Shown here: positions 1 to 7,842 of the stretch, piece after piece
How the letters are laid out: every line of letters starts with the position of its first letter
How positions within the stretch are numbered: position 1 is the stretch's first letter
Assembly: GCF_003057745.1 (NCBI RefSeq)
Contig: NZ_QBJD02000008.1
Location: forward strand, 174,709-238,708
DNA length: 64,000 nucleotides
Source of the DNA: Enterobacter sp. RIT418
Lineage (GTDB): Bacteria; Pseudomonadota; Gammaproteobacteria; Enterobacterales; Enterobacteriaceae
Reading direction: 5' to 3'
Notes under the pieces: generated by a model
Database searches by the model: none
Told to the model about the DNA's origin: nothing
What the model saw: only the letters and a program-made list of their open reading frames with translations
Program-made: the position numbers and the translations under genes

Positions 1-101
1 AGGTGTTGCCCGGCGGGGAGCGTAATATCCAGGCCGGGCCAGGCGTAACGGCGGGGGAACAGGGCGCGAAACGATGTTTTTATACGATGAAACAGACCCA
101 T
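1..101 (-). CDS. ybaP: YbaP, TraB-family protein (5' end only)
   Basis: The first 33 codons of a minus-strand gene run off the left edge of the window. The start ATG at 101 has a GGAG five bases upstream. The N-terminus begins MGLFHRIKTSFRAL and continues to WPGLDITLPAGQH, which resembles the start of E. coli YbaP as I recall it (basic segment followed by a WPAIDITLP-like stretch). YbaP is a TraB/GumN-type protein of unclear function. It lies downstream of copA on the same strand, as in other enterics. Only the start can be judged here. Confidence 0.65.
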   Translation of the reverse strand, partial: MGLFHRIKTSFRALFPRRYAWPGLDITLPAGQH

Positions 102-151
102 ACGCGCTCCATGATCGGAAAAGTTCATGCTAGCGCGTACGGGTACAAGGT

Positions 152-2650
152 TCAATCCTTCGGTCTAAACCGCAGCAGCCGGTTGGCGTTGCTCACCACG
201 GTGATGGAGGAGAGCGCCATCGCCGCGCCCGCCACGACCGGATTCAGCAGGGTGCCGGTGAGCGGCCACAGGATCCCGGCGGCAATCGGAATGCCGAGGG
301 AGTTGTAGATAAACGCCCCGAGCAGGTTCTGCTTCATGTTGCGCAGCGTGGCTTTTGAAATCGCCAGCGCGTCCGCCACGCCCATCAGGCTGTGGCGCAT
401 CAGCGTGATGGCCGCCGTTTCAATGGCGACGTCGCTGCCGCCGCCCATCGCAATCCCCACGTCCGCCTGAGCCAGCGCGGGCGCGTCGTTGATGCCGTCG
501 CCAACCATGGCGACCTGACGCCCCTGGCCCTGCAGCCGCTTAATCGCGTCCGCCTTGCCGTCCGGCAGCACCCCCGCAATCACCTCGTCAATGCCCGCCT
601 CTTTGGCGATGGCGTTGGCGGTGGTCGGGTTATCCCCGGTCAGCATCACCAGGCGATAGCCCGCGCGGTGCAGGCGCTCAAGCGCGTCGACGCTGTCCTG
701 GCGCAGCGGGTCGCGAACGGCAAGCAGCGCGGCGGCTTTGCCGTCAACCGCGAGCAGAACCGGCGTAGCGCCCCGGGACGCCTGGGCCGTCAGTTCGCCG
801 TCGAGCGCGGAGGTATCGATGCCGTTTTCATTCAGCAGCGCCTGGTTGCCCAGCAGCAGCGCATGGCCTTCGGCGTCACCGCTTACGCCAAGCCCGCGCA
901 GGGTACGGAAGTTGGTCACCTCCGGCAGGGCCGCATCACCCGCTTTGTCGAGAACAGCGCGCGCCAGCGGATGGCTGGAGCCTTGCTCCAGCGCGGCGGC
1001 GAGGCGCAGCGCGTCGGCGTCTGATAAGCCAACGGCAGTCACGGACACGACCTGCGGCTTGCCTTCCGTCAGCGTGCCGGTTTTATCAAACACCAGCGTA
1101 TCGAGCGTGCTGGCGCGCTGCAGGGCGTCGGCGTCGCGCACCAGCACGCCGAACTCGGCGGCGCGACCCACGCCGGAAATAATCGACATCGGCGTCGCCA
1201 GGCCAAGCGCGCACGGGCAGGCGATGATCAGCACCGTGGTGGCAATCACCAGCGTGTAGACAATCTGCGGCGCCGGGCCGAAGACGTACCAAATCGCGGC
1301 GCTCAGCAGGGCGATCCCCACGACCACGGGCACAAAAATGGCGGAGATTTTATCGGCAAGCTGGCCAATTTCCGGCTTGCTGCTCTGCGCCTGGCGCACC
1401 ATGCGGATAATGCGCGACAGCGTAGTGTGGCTGCCGACCGCGCTGGCGCGGAACAGCACGCTGCCGTCCTGGACGACCGTCCCGGCATGAACCGCATCGC
1501 CCTGCGATTTTTGCTGCGGAATCGGCTCTCCGGTGAGCATCGCTTCGTCCAGCCAGGCTTCACCCTGGGTTATTTCACCGTCCACCGGGACGCGGTCGCC
1601 GGTGGTCAGGCGCAGCGTCATGCCGGGCTGAACGTCAGACAGCGGCACGCTTTTTTCACCGTCGTCGGTGACCACGCGCGCGGTTGGCGGGGTTAAATCG
1701 AGCAGTCTTTCCAGCGCTTTTGAGGAGCGCTGGCGCGCGCGCGCTTCCAGCATATGGCCTAAGTTAATCAGGCCGATAATCATCGCGCTCGCTTCATAAT
1801 AAAGATGGCGCGCTTCCATCGGGAACCACTGCGGCCAGACGTTAACGCTCATCGAATAGAGCCACGCTGCGCCCGTGCCGAGCGCAACGAGAGTGTCCAT
1901 CGTCGCGGTGCGGTTTTTCAGGCTTTTCCAGGCGCTGGTGTAAAAATGCCCGCCCGCGAAGACCATCACGCCGAGCGTGATCAAGCCAATCACCAGCCAC
2001 AGCGTGCGGTTGTCGTCGGTGACCATCATGTTGTCACCGATCATGCCCCACACCATCACCGGAATACCGACCAGCAGGGCGACAATCGCCTGCCAGCGGA
2101 AGCGCTTCATGGTGGCGATGGCGGTTTCCTGCTGGCGCTCGCGGCGCTTGAGGTCGTCCTCAATCGCTTCTGCGCCGTAGCCGGCTTTTTCTACCGCCTG
2201 TACCAAATCCGCGGCGGAGGCGTTGCCCATCACCAGCGCAGTGCGCTCCGCTAGATTCACCCGTGCCTGCGCGACGCCCGGTACGGCCTGCAAGGCGTTC
2301 TGTACCCGGGAGACGCAGCTGGCGCAGCTCATGCCGTTGATCAGCAGCTGTTGGCTGTCATCAATATCATCCGCTGCCGGAAGCTCAGTGGTGGCCGCTG
2401 TCAGTGCTTCCGACGGGAGTGATGACTCTGCCAGCGGTTTAGCCTTTGGGTGGCTCAGCTCCGCCCCGTAACCCGCCTGCTTAACGGTATCGATCAGCGC
2501 ATCCGCGCTGGCGCTGCCGGTAACCACGGCGCTATCGACAGTGACTTCAGCGCTTTCCACGTCTGGGCGCTGTTCCAGGCTTTCTTTTACCCGTTTGACG
2601 CAGTGGCCGCAGGAGAGGCCGTCCAGCGTCAGGTTGATAATGTGAGACAT
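152..2650 (-). CDS. copA: Cu(I)-exporting P1B-type ATPase CopA
   Basis: The 832-residue inner-membrane pump exports cytoplasmic Cu(I) to the periplasm. Two N-terminal heavy-metal domains carry CxxC motifs (GLSCGHC at Cys14/Cys17 and GMSCASC at Cys109/Cys112). They are followed by the membrane domain with the CPC copper channel motif ([10 protein letters not shown]), the phosphorylation loop DKTGTLTEG and the hinge GDGINDAP. The open frame extends upstream to 2806, but the family start [17 protein letters not shown] is at 2650; the upstream codons run through the promoter and into prophage DNA. Its regulator CueR is now 30 kb away because of the prophage, yet the CueR-type promoter in front of copA is intact. 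Confidence 0.97.
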   Translation of the reverse strand: MSHIINLTLDGLSCGHCVKRVKESLEQRPDVESAEVTVDSAVVTGSASADALIDTVKQAGYGAELSHPKAKPLAESSLPSEALTAATTELPAADDIDDSQQLLINGMSCASCVSRVQNALQAVPGVAQARVNLAERTALVMGNASAADLVQAVEKAGYGAEAIEDDLKRRERQQETAIATMKRFRWQAIVALLVGIPVMVWGMIGDNMMVTDDNRTLWLVIGLITLGVMVFAGGHFYTSAWKSLKNRTATMDTLVALGTGAAWLYSMSVNVWPQWFPMEARHLYYEASAMIIGLINLGHMLEARARQRSSKALERLLDLTPPTARVVTDDGEKSVPLSDVQPGMTLRLTTGDRVPVDGEITQGEAWLDEAMLTGEPIPQQKSQGDAVHAGTVVQDGSVLFRASAVGSHTTLSRIIRMVRQAQSSKPEIGQLADKISAIFVPVVVGIALLSAAIWYVFGPAPQIVYTLVIATTVLIIACPCALGLATPMSIISGVGRAAEFGVLVRDADALQRASTLDTLVFDKTGTLTEGKPQVVSVTAVGLSDADALRLAAALEQGSSHPLARAVLDKAGDAALPEVTNFRTLRGLGVSGDAEGHALLLGNQALLNENGIDTSALDGELTAQASRGATPVLLAVDGKAAALLAVRDPLRQDSVDALERLHRAGYRLVMLTGDNPTTANAIAKEAGIDEVIAGVLPDGKADAIKRLQGQGRQVAMVGDGINDAPALAQADVGIAMGGGSDVAIETAAITLMRHSLMGVADALAISKATLRNMKQNLLGAFIYNSLGIPIAAGILWPLTGTLLNPVVAGAAMALSSITVVSNANRLLRFRPKD

Positions 2651-2718
2651 AACAAAACTCCCGTATAATATTCTGGTCAGTTGTTGACCGGAGTAACGCT
2701 TTTCGCTAACTGTTATAA

Positions 2719-2749
2719 AGGTTAAACCTTCCATCAAGGGGAAGGTCAA
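2719..2749 (-). promoter_or_regulatory. copA promoter with CueR operator
   Basis: Reading the minus strand, a -35 TTGACC (2749-2744) and a -10-like TAACCT (2724-2719) are separated by 19 bp, the over-long spacer typical of MerR-family promoters. The spacer carries the dyad ACCTTCC-N7-GGAAGGT (2726-2746), which matches the CueR box of enteric copA promoters. The -35 element lies inside the phage attachment core, so integration rebuilds the promoter exactly. Confidence 0.88.
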
Positions 2750-2750
2750 G
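2731..2750. repeat. attL core
   Basis: The sequence CCATCAAGGGGAAGGTCAAG is repeated identically at 33290-33309. Bases on either side differ between the copies, so the 20 bp define the crossover core. The core covers one half of the CueR dyad and the copA -35 element. Confidence 0.93.
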
Positions 2751-2789
2751 CTTTTAAATTGCTGATTGAAAGGGATTTTTAAAATCAGC

Positions 2790-2827
2790 GTCCACATAGC
2801 GTCCACACTTCGACAAAAGTGTCCACA
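2790..2827. promoter_or_regulatory. Integrase arm-type binding sites, left cluster
   Basis: Three copies of GTCCACA (2790-2796, 2801-2807, 2821-2827; reverse complement TGTGGAC) lie 40-77 bp inside attL. Two more lie inside attR. P2 integrase is known to bind arm sites with a TGTGGACA consensus (recalled), so these are the likely P-arm sites. Confidence 0.75.
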
Positions 2828-2837
2828 TTACAAAGAC

Positions 2838-2866
2838 AAAGCCTCGCAACGTAGCGGGGCTTTCTT
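2838..2866. terminator. Hairpin terminator inside attL
   Basis: A 10-bp stem with one G-T mismatch, AAAGCCTCGC/GCGGGGCTTT, has a 6-base loop and T-rich flanks on both strands. It separates the small-toxin locus from attL and the copA promoter. Confidence 0.6.
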
Positions 2867-2920
2867 ATGCCATAAGAAAAAGAAAACTGCCGACTTTGCT
2901 TTTGCCAATAATAAAAATGC

Positions 2921-2958
2921 AAAAAAGGCCGCTGGTCTATGATAGCCCCAGCGGCCTT
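2921..2958 (-). terminator. Terminator of the small hydrophobic peptide mRNA
   Basis: A perfect 11-bp stem AAGGCCGCTGG/CCAGCGGCCTT (2925-2935 and 2948-2958) is followed on the minus strand by a T run. It lies 19 bp after the stop codon of the 27-residue peptide. Confidence 0.82.
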
Positions 2959-2976
2959 ATTTACGTTTCCAGCGCC

Positions 2977-3060
2977 TTAGTTACAGAATGCGCGGATCAA
3001 CTCTAGCAGCGCTAGTAACGCCCTGAGAGTGATGATTGCAATATCAATGAATGCTTTCAC
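2977..3060 (-). CDS. Small hydrophobic peptide, putative type I toxin (TisB/DinQ/ZorO-like)
   Basis: The 27-codon frame encodes one predicted membrane helix: MKAFIDIAIITLRALL followed by ALLELIRAFCN. A perfect AAGGAG lies 7 bases before a GTG start. The residue pattern DIAI-x-LR/K-x-L-x-A-x-L-x-L resembles TisB, and ALLALLELIR resembles my memory of E. coli DinQ; this is family recall, not a search. The gene has its own strong promoter, a leader of about 226 nt and a strong terminator. Its leader contains a 21-nt site complementary to an adjacent small RNA. These traits fit type I toxins that depolarise the inner membrane. No LexA box (CTGT-N8-ACAG) is seen at the promoter. Confidence 0.72.
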   Translation of the reverse strand: MKAFIDIAIITLRALLALLELIRAFCN

Positions 3061-3138
3061 CCGTTTGCTCCTTGTTATAGGAGCACGATCTACCGACTTT
3101 CACCCTTAGGTTGCCTGTCCAGCCAGTTCCCGTCATTT

Positions 3139-3159
3139 GTTAGTTGATTGGTATCGTGC
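3139..3159 (-). repeat. Antisense-RNA target site in the toxin leader
   Basis: This 21-bp segment is repeated in perfect inverted orientation at 3420-3440. On the minus strand it is part of the untranslated leader of the peptide mRNA, about 65 nt upstream of the Shine-Dalgarno sequence and about 130 nt after the predicted transcription start. It would pair with all of the first 21 nt of the predicted small RNA. Confidence 0.75.
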
Positions 3160-3293
3160 GCCAAGCCCAGGCACCGAATTGGCACTACCCGCATCGGCCA
3201 GGACTTACTTAAAAACAACAAAGTTTAAAAAAGATTTCCCACAAGCCAGTGTAAATCTTCATGGGCTTTTAACGCATCACCGCTAACGAGGCG

Positions 3294-3321
3294 ATTATAA
3301 GGCGATTATTGTAGGTTTCAA
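3294..3321 (-). promoter_or_regulatory. Promoter of the putative toxin mRNA
   Basis: On the minus strand, TTGAAA (3321-3316), a 16-bp spacer and a consensus TATAAT (3299-3294) predict a start near 3287. The leader to the GTG at 3060 would be about 226 nt, as long as the leaders of tisB, zorO and dinQ. Confidence 0.75.
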
Positions 3322-3353
3322 TCTGTTATCGGTAAGGGGGGAGATTTAAGGAC

Positions 3354-3440
3354 AAAAAAAAACCCAACTAGTGAGGTTGGGTTTTTCTTAGTTATCATCG
3401 CTATCTAGTGTTGATAGCAGCACGATACCAATCAACTAAC
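3354..3440 (-). ncRNA. Putative antisense small RNA of the type I toxin-antitoxin locus
   Basis: A predicted transcript of about 86 nt starts near 3440 and ends at the hairpin AACCCAAC-N7-GTTGGGTT (3361-3383), which on this strand is followed by a run of nine T. Its first 21 nt are the exact complement of the toxin leader at 3159-3139. A promoter (TTGTGA-17 bp-TAGACT) places the start at the first base of the complementarity, as in IstR-1, OrzO and AgrB-like antitoxins. Inference from sequence only. Confidence 0.68.
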
Positions 3441-3446
3441 GGTATT

Positions 3447-3475
3447 AGTCTAATACTATTCCCACCCGATCACAA
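3447..3475 (-). promoter_or_regulatory. Promoter of the putative antitoxin RNA
   Basis: TTGTGA (3475-3470), a 17-bp spacer and TAGACT (3452-3447) lie on the minus strand. Predicted start near 3440. Confidence 0.5.
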
Positions 3476-3610
3476 CCTGTCACGCCGTACTGACCTGATA
3501 AACGCAAAGTGGCATTTGTCGCACCGTTCGTCATCCAGCGGGAATAACCTTTCCAGAAGTGTACGCCGGACCTTGCAGTCCTGGCAAAATCTTAAACCCA
3601 ATACTTTCAT
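3470..3610 (-). CDS. Small CxxC/CxxC protein, unknown
   Basis: A 46-residue frame begins MKVLGLRFCQDCKVRRTLL and contains two CxxC pairs, Cys9/Cys12 and Cys30/Cys33 (CX2C-X17-CX2C), plus a basic C-terminus (RSVRRDRL). The layout suggests a zinc-ribbon or Com-like small protein. I recognise no family. There is no convincing Shine-Dalgarno sequence, only a GGG about 9 bases upstream. The stop codon overlaps the promoter of the antisense RNA. It is on the late-gene strand but downstream of the late terminator, so it would need its own promoter. Confidence 0.42.
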   Translation of the reverse strand: MKVLGLRFCQDCKVRRTLLERLFPLDDERCDKCHFAFIRSVRRDRL

Positions 3611-4209
3611 GATGTTGGCCCGTCGTTATTTTTACGGTAACCCTATTGCCTGTGGCGTTGTTCGTCCAATTGCTTTCATAGATCAATTATCTGCAATTGA
3701 TCGTCGCTACCGATCAAGCGAAGCGACGGAAAGGCCAGCACATGCCCCAGTTTTGAGAGACGCGCACCCGCCAACCATCGCAGATCCTTTTCTCAAAATT
3801 GCGTAACGTTTTGCAAAACGAAAGCGGGGCCGAAATGCTCCCAAAGCCTTGCGCCTCAAGGCTTCGCGGCCATCCTGAAAAAATTACCCTGAACGCTGGC
3901 GCTCATATTTGATCGTGGCGGAAAGTAAAACGATCCTTTTAAAAACATCATGTTAACCAATCGGTTAGGTGATACCGGCGCGGCAACTTTTGCAAAGTGC
4001 TGCAAATCCTTGCGCGGTGTGCAAACGCCAGAAGACCGCAGAAGCCCAGCAGCGGCGCGGGCTGGCGGGGTGCTTTGCGCAAAAATTCTTTTGCAAAATT
4101 TTTACGATCCAAATACCGCAGGCGGGTGCGGTGTAGCGCCGTTTCCGTCTCGGATCCGCTTCCGTCTGCGCTCTGTCGCTTCGTCTCTGGGGCGTGGTTG
4201 AGCGAATGC
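3611..4209. other. Non-coding, palindrome-rich block at the end of the late operon
   Basis: No convincing gene is seen. The block holds an inverted repeat TTTTGAGA/TCTCAAAA (3751-3758, 3791-3798), a perfect 14-bp palindrome CGTTTTGCAAAACG (3807-3820), a hairpin AAGCCTT/AAGGCTT near 3844-3865, and several further TTTTGCAAA-type words near 3986 and 4095. Function unknown. It may contain a structured RNA or protein-binding sites. Confidence 0.5.
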
Positions 4210-4245
4210 AAAAAAGGCCGAACGTTGTCGGCCTGTCGTTTTTGC
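4210..4245. terminator. Late operon terminator
   Basis: The stem AGGCCGA/TCGGCCT (4215-4221, 4228-4234) is followed on the minus strand by T6. It lies about 60 bp after the last late gene. T residues also follow on the plus strand, so it may act both ways. Confidence 0.8.
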
Positions 4246-4303
4246 TCTTGATGTGGGGCGTTCTGCGGCGTCTGGTGATGGGGTGGTTTTCGCCTGCTTT
4301 TCG

Positions 4304-6028
4304 TCAGGCAATCAAAGGGCTGTACTTCGCTTTTAAATTGCTCGCTTTAGTAGCCGTTCCGGTGAACTGCGATGCCTGGCCGCTGGCCCCAACACTTGGG
4401 TGCGTGTGGGCCGCGCATATCTGCGCCAGTTCGCGGACAACGTCCAGGGTATCGGTCAGCAACGTCAGGACGTTGATTTCCTCACTGCCCAGCTTAACGG
4501 ATGCTCCGATCAACTGCTGCGCAGCTGCAATGCTTTTTTTAATGCCGGTGATTTTCTCTGTAAGCGCTCCGCCAATAGTGAGATCGACTTCACCCTTGAT
4601 GTTGTCTTCCAGCATGCCGCCGACGTCACGTCTGACGTTCTGGCCAACACTGACAGAATTGTCCTTGCTGCAGGTCACTGTCAGGTTGCCGGACGTGCCG
4701 ACGCAGTAATCCCCTTCGCTTACATGTACAACCGCACCGGCCAGAAGTGTGACCGGCCCCAGGACCGTGGTTTTATCCGTCGCCTGGATTGTCGTTTCAC
4801 GGGCTACCAGCTTGCGGCGTTCATCATCGGCGGTCACTTCACGCGTCATTGACGTCTCGCTAATCGTCTGGTCAGTCTGGCGAATCCAGTCACCGGCCAC
4901 GGTCACGCGCTGCGATACACCGTCGCGCTGTTGCTGCAACTGTTCGCCAGGCTTCACCGATGGCAGGTTATGCCCCTGCGGCATGATTTGGCGGACAAAC
5001 GGTTTATCCTGGCGGCCCTCAACGAAGCCAACTTCAACCAGCGTGCCAGCAGGCGGAAACTGGAACATACCCGACTCACTGCCCGCCATTGGAACCGGTA
5101 GCGGCACAGCCGTGTAAACCGGAGTGTTGGCGGCGGGGTTGCCGTCCTCATCCAGCAATTGCAGATCCACGGCATAGCGGGGCCGGAAAGGATCTGCAAT
5201 ATTGCCCCCGGTAACGTCTTCGCTGGGCGCTTCAACTCTCGCCATTTTTGGCAAATGCAACCCGGAAGCCAGTTCTGGAAAGGCGCTTTCAATCTGTCGC
5301 TGGACGGGTGATTTTTGCAGTGGTTTACCGGTGGCCTTATTGCGGGGCAACCAGGTGATGGTCATATCGTCGTTAGTTAGCTGGACCTGGCTTAAACGCT
5401 GCCCGTTTACCTCCGCTCCCGGTCGCAGGCTCTGGATCATTGGCACAACCATTGAATTACCGGCAGCGGATGCCTGGCTAAATTCGTGCGGGATATCCAC
5501 CGGCTTTCCGGCAAAAAGGCTATCCGCAGCCGCGCCGGTGAATACCGCACCGTCCGGCAACTGATACCAGACATAATCTTTAATTGAGAACGCACGGCCC
5601 AGACTCGCCAAAAGCTGATAGCCGGTTCCGCTGTGGGTAAAGTGGGGAATTGGCTTATCAGCGTAAGCCGCGCCCGCAGGTGGGGCGACGTTCAGCCCGC
5701 TTTGCTCCGTTATCCAGTCAGTGATCTGGCGTAACGTTGGATGCTGGAAAGAACATGGCCACAGCTTATCGAACACGCCGACAAGCTCACGAACGAATAA
5801 ACGGCATGTGCCATTATCCGCGGGCTGCGAACGTTCAACATAGCCAGTAAACCAGCGCAGGACCAACCCGTCATAGCCAACATCAAGGCGCACCATTTTT
5901 CCGGTGTAATCCGTTTCGGTGCTGGCCGTGATGAATCCACGCCCGCAGGCGTTTAACTCCAGCACGATATTACAGTCAACAAGATGGACCGGGTCACTTG
6001 AAAGGAAAAGGCGTTTTATTGGCTTCAT
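4304..6028 (-). CDS. Baseplate hub/spike protein (gpD and gp5-like fusion)
   Basis: The protein has 574 residues. The N-terminal part resembles late control protein D/gp27 hub proteins (VDCNIVLELNACGRGFI, later HFTHSGTGYQLLASLGRAF). The middle has an OB-fold spike segment (MFQFPPAGTLVEVGFVEGRQ), and the tail is rich in short polar repeats (TDQTISETS, TVLGPVTLLAGAVV), as in VgrG-like spikes. P2 uses separate V and D genes; here hub and spike look fused, as in HP1-type phages where the last late gene is equivalent. It forms the membrane-piercing tip under the tail tube. It is the last late gene and is followed by a terminator. Confidence 0.72.
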   Translation of the reverse strand: MKPIKRLFLSSDPVHLVDCNIVLELNACGRGFITASTETDYTGKMVRLDVGYDGLVLRWFTGYVERSQPADNGTCRLFVRELVGVFDKLWPCSFQHPTLRQITDWITEQSGLNVAPPAGAAYADKPIPHFTHSGTGYQLLASLGRAFSIKDYVWYQLPDGAVFTGAAADSLFAGKPVDIPHEFSQASAAGNSMVVPMIQSLRPGAEVNGQRLSQVQLTNDDMTITWLPRNKATGKPLQKSPVQRQIESAFPELASGLHLPKMARVEAPSEDVTGGNIADPFRPRYAVDLQLLDEDGNPAANTPVYTAVPLPVPMAGSESGMFQFPPAGTLVEVGFVEGRQDKPFVRQIMPQGHNLPSVKPGEQLQQQRDGVSQRVTVAGDWIRQTDQTISETSMTREVTADDERRKLVARETTIQATDKTTVLGPVTLLAGAVVHVSEGDYCVGTSGNLTVTCSKDNSVSVGQNVRRDVGGMLEDNIKGEVDLTIGGALTEKITGIKKSIAAAQQLIGASVKLGSEEINVLTLLTDTLDVVRELAQICAAHTHPSVGASGQASQFTGTATKASNLKAKYSPLIA

Positions 6029-6031
6029 GGC

Positions 6032-6574
6032 TTACCCCAGCGCATCGTTAACAGGTTTCAGGACCTTTTCTTCAAACCAACTCATTTTGTCGGCTGGCTC
6101 GTCGGCAGCGGAAGCGCCGCCACCGCCCGCCGCGCCGGTTTGCTTGGTGCTGGCCGTGGCGTTGCCTTTTCGCGCCTGGCGCTTTTCAGGCACGCTATTT
6201 TTTTCACGCAACGTAAAACTCACCTGCCAGGCGAGACGGTCTTCCTGTGGCACGGCATCAATCTGGCCGGTGAATGTGGCTTCGCGGAAATTGATTGCGG
6301 TCGCTGTAGCATTGGCTACGCGGTAGGTTTTTAATGCTCCGCTTGTTTCGGTTGCAGAAGCTAACTGGAAAAGACGCTGTAAAACTGCCTCGTCGTCAAA
6401 GGTAACCAGCCCAGAAACGCGCAATTCTTTGGCTTTGATGCCCTGTTCAGAATTGGTCGTGCTCGATGTCTGGCCCGACTGGTCTTTTTCCTGAAATTGC
6501 ATTGAAGGGGAAACAAGCATGTTTTGCATGGCGATCCCTTCACCATCAAGTGCGAGTAATGCGGCCTGGCTCAT
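6032..6574 (-). CDS. Phage baseplate/tail protein, HP1 orf34-like position
   Basis: A 180-residue protein begins MSQAALLALDGEGIAMQNM and has a low-complexity hinge (KQTGAAGGGGASAADEPAD) before a short C-terminal helix (MSWFEEKVLKPVNDALG). No catalytic motif is visible. It starts inside the preceding gene (29-bp overlap) and stops 3 bp before the spike gene, so the two are probably co-translated. Position between fibre assembly and spike matches uncharacterised tail genes in HP1/K139-type phages. A start at Met16 (MQNM) is possible. Role inferred from position. Confidence 0.6.
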   Translation of the reverse strand: MSQAALLALDGEGIAMQNMLVSPSMQFQEKDQSGQTSSTTNSEQGIKAKELRVSGLVTFDDEAVLQRLFQLASATETSGALKTYRVANATATAINFREATFTGQIDAVPQEDRLAWQVSFTLREKNSVPEKRQARKGNATASTKQTGAAGGGGASAADEPADKMSWFEEKVLKPVNDALG

Positions 6575-7268
6575 TTATCATTTTTCCCAAATCAGCAAGT
6601 GAATCGCCAATAAATAACATTGCTGCGGTGTGCACGGCAGTGGCCTGCGGAATGCCTTTTAACAACTCTATGGCCGCAGCCCGATAATTGCCGGTGTAAC
6701 TGAACGACCATATTTTTGCGCTGGCTCCCTTCAGTTCATCCATTGACTGGCTAACCGAAGAAAGCAGCTGCGCGCGCGACTTCATGAAATCAATTATCTG
6801 GCTTTTTAACCCATCGGTTGTGGTGCTTACTGCGGCAGCAAGTTGCGCATCAGCAATACGCTGCGCATTTAAAGCAAGCCGGTTTGTCGCGACGGACAAA
6901 GGCGCGGCGACCGGCAGAGAACTGACTTTCGGCGGCAACTGCATTTTTACTGCGCTCAGTTCGGCGGCCGCAGCGGCCATGCGGCTAACTTGTGTAAATG
7001 CCGGGGCAGGGAAGACCGTTGCAAGCTGGCTCAGGGCTTTCATAAATGCATCATGCGTTGTCTCGGCGATCATCATCACGATGACATCGCCGCTTCCACC
7101 GGTGCTTGTTAATTTACCTGCGAGATAACCCAGCGCATTAGCCGGACTAAGATAGCCACCAGAATCAGCGGACTGACCCAAACCATAAACCCATGGGTGT
7201 GCTGGAACGATGGAGCACGTTATTGCACCAATCGCATCGGTAAAGGCCAGGCGAGAATCACGCCACAT
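6546..7268 (-). CDS. Phage tail protein of unknown role, HP1 orf33-like position
   Basis: A 240-residue Ala/Ser-rich, largely helical protein (AAAAAELSAVKMQLPPK, SVSQSMDELKGASAK). The open frame reaches 7316, but the ATG at 7268 (MWRDSRLAFTDAIG) has GGAGGAG seven bases upstream, inside the end of the fibre assembly gene, and is the likely start. No enzymatic motif is seen. The gene sits in the tail module and overlaps both neighbours, which argues for a structural or assembly role. I do not recognise a named family. Confidence 0.6.
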   Translation of the reverse strand: MWRDSRLAFTDAIGAITCSIVPAHPWVYGLGQSADSGGYLSPANALGYLAGKLTSTGGSGDVIVMMIAETTHDAFMKALSQLATVFPAPAFTQVSRMAAAAAELSAVKMQLPPKVSSLPVAAPLSVATNRLALNAQRIADAQLAAAVSTTTDGLKSQIIDFMKSRAQLLSSVSQSMDELKGASAKIWSFSYTGNYRAAAIELLKGIPQATAVHTAAMLFIGDSLADLGKMINEPGRITRT

Positions 7269-7842
7269 TATCAGGCTCCTCCGGCCAGATAATTTCATCA
7301 CCGGTAATTTCAACACGACTCAGCAGGACGCGATATTTTTTCCACTCAGTCAGCAGGATGGATTCTTTTTCCGTTGCCATTCCCAGATCAATCGCATCCT
7401 GAAACAGTGAAATCTGTTCGCTGGCCCTGGCGAGTAGTGAAGCTTTTGTACTTATCGCAGCCTCATGCATCGCAGATTGTTCGGCTTCAACATCTTTGAC
7501 CCAGGCTTTGCCGTTCCATTTTTGAAACTCACCGGCAGGTGTTTTTTTCGTAAAGAGGTCTGGCAAGGGCCCCAACTCAAGAATTAAAAAACTTTCGCCG
7601 GTTTCAGTGCTGTAAACCGTTTCGCCGCGATGGTCTTCAACCAAAGACCATGACTGTGATTCATCAGAAAACACAGCGACTTTCCCTTTGGTCGTTTTTG
7701 GCGGCGCAATGCTGGTGCAATCAGCAGGCAGCCCGGTGAAAGGGGGAATATATGCATCACCTTCCCCAATAAATTCTCGCGTGTCTGCGCGCAGGTTATA
7801 AACCCTGATAGTCCGGGCCTCTTCATTCATTTCAAATTCCAT
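7258..7842 (-). CDS. Tail fibre assembly chaperone
   Basis: The 194-residue protein has the pattern of Tfa/caudovirus fibre-assembly proteins: an N-terminal variable segment, then the conserved block FQKWNGKAWVKDVEAEQ and a C-terminal helical part ending in ILLTEWKKYRVLLSRVEITG. Such proteins help fold and trimerise the fibre encoded just upstream. The start overlaps the fibre stop by one base (TGATG), indicating translational coupling. Specificity normally tracks the fibre tip, so the pair may move together. Confidence 0.85.
   Translation of the reverse strand: MEFEMNEEARTIRVYNLRADTREFIGEGDAYIPPFTGLPADCTSIAPPKTTKGKVAVFSDESQSWSLVEDHRGETVYSTETGESFLILELGPLPDLFTKKTPAGEFQKWNGKAWVKDVEAEQSAMHEAAISTKASLLARASEQISLFQDAIDLGMATEKESILLTEWKKYRVLLSRVEITGDEIIWPEEPDNVA

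Noticed and set aside
3280..3340. LexA box at the toxin promoter
   Set aside because: CTGTTATCGGTAAGGG is present but lacks the ACAG half of CTGT-N8-ACAG, so SOS control is not supported.
3408..3806. Plus-strand frame of 132 codons in the attL-side gap
   Set aside because: It crosses the antitoxin promoter and a palindrome, has no ribosome binding site and no family pattern. The minus strand has the better signals.
3948..4251. Overlapping frames on both strands near 4.0-4.2 kb
   Set aside because: Mutually overlapping, Arg/Ser-rich, without ribosome binding sites; treated as non-coding.
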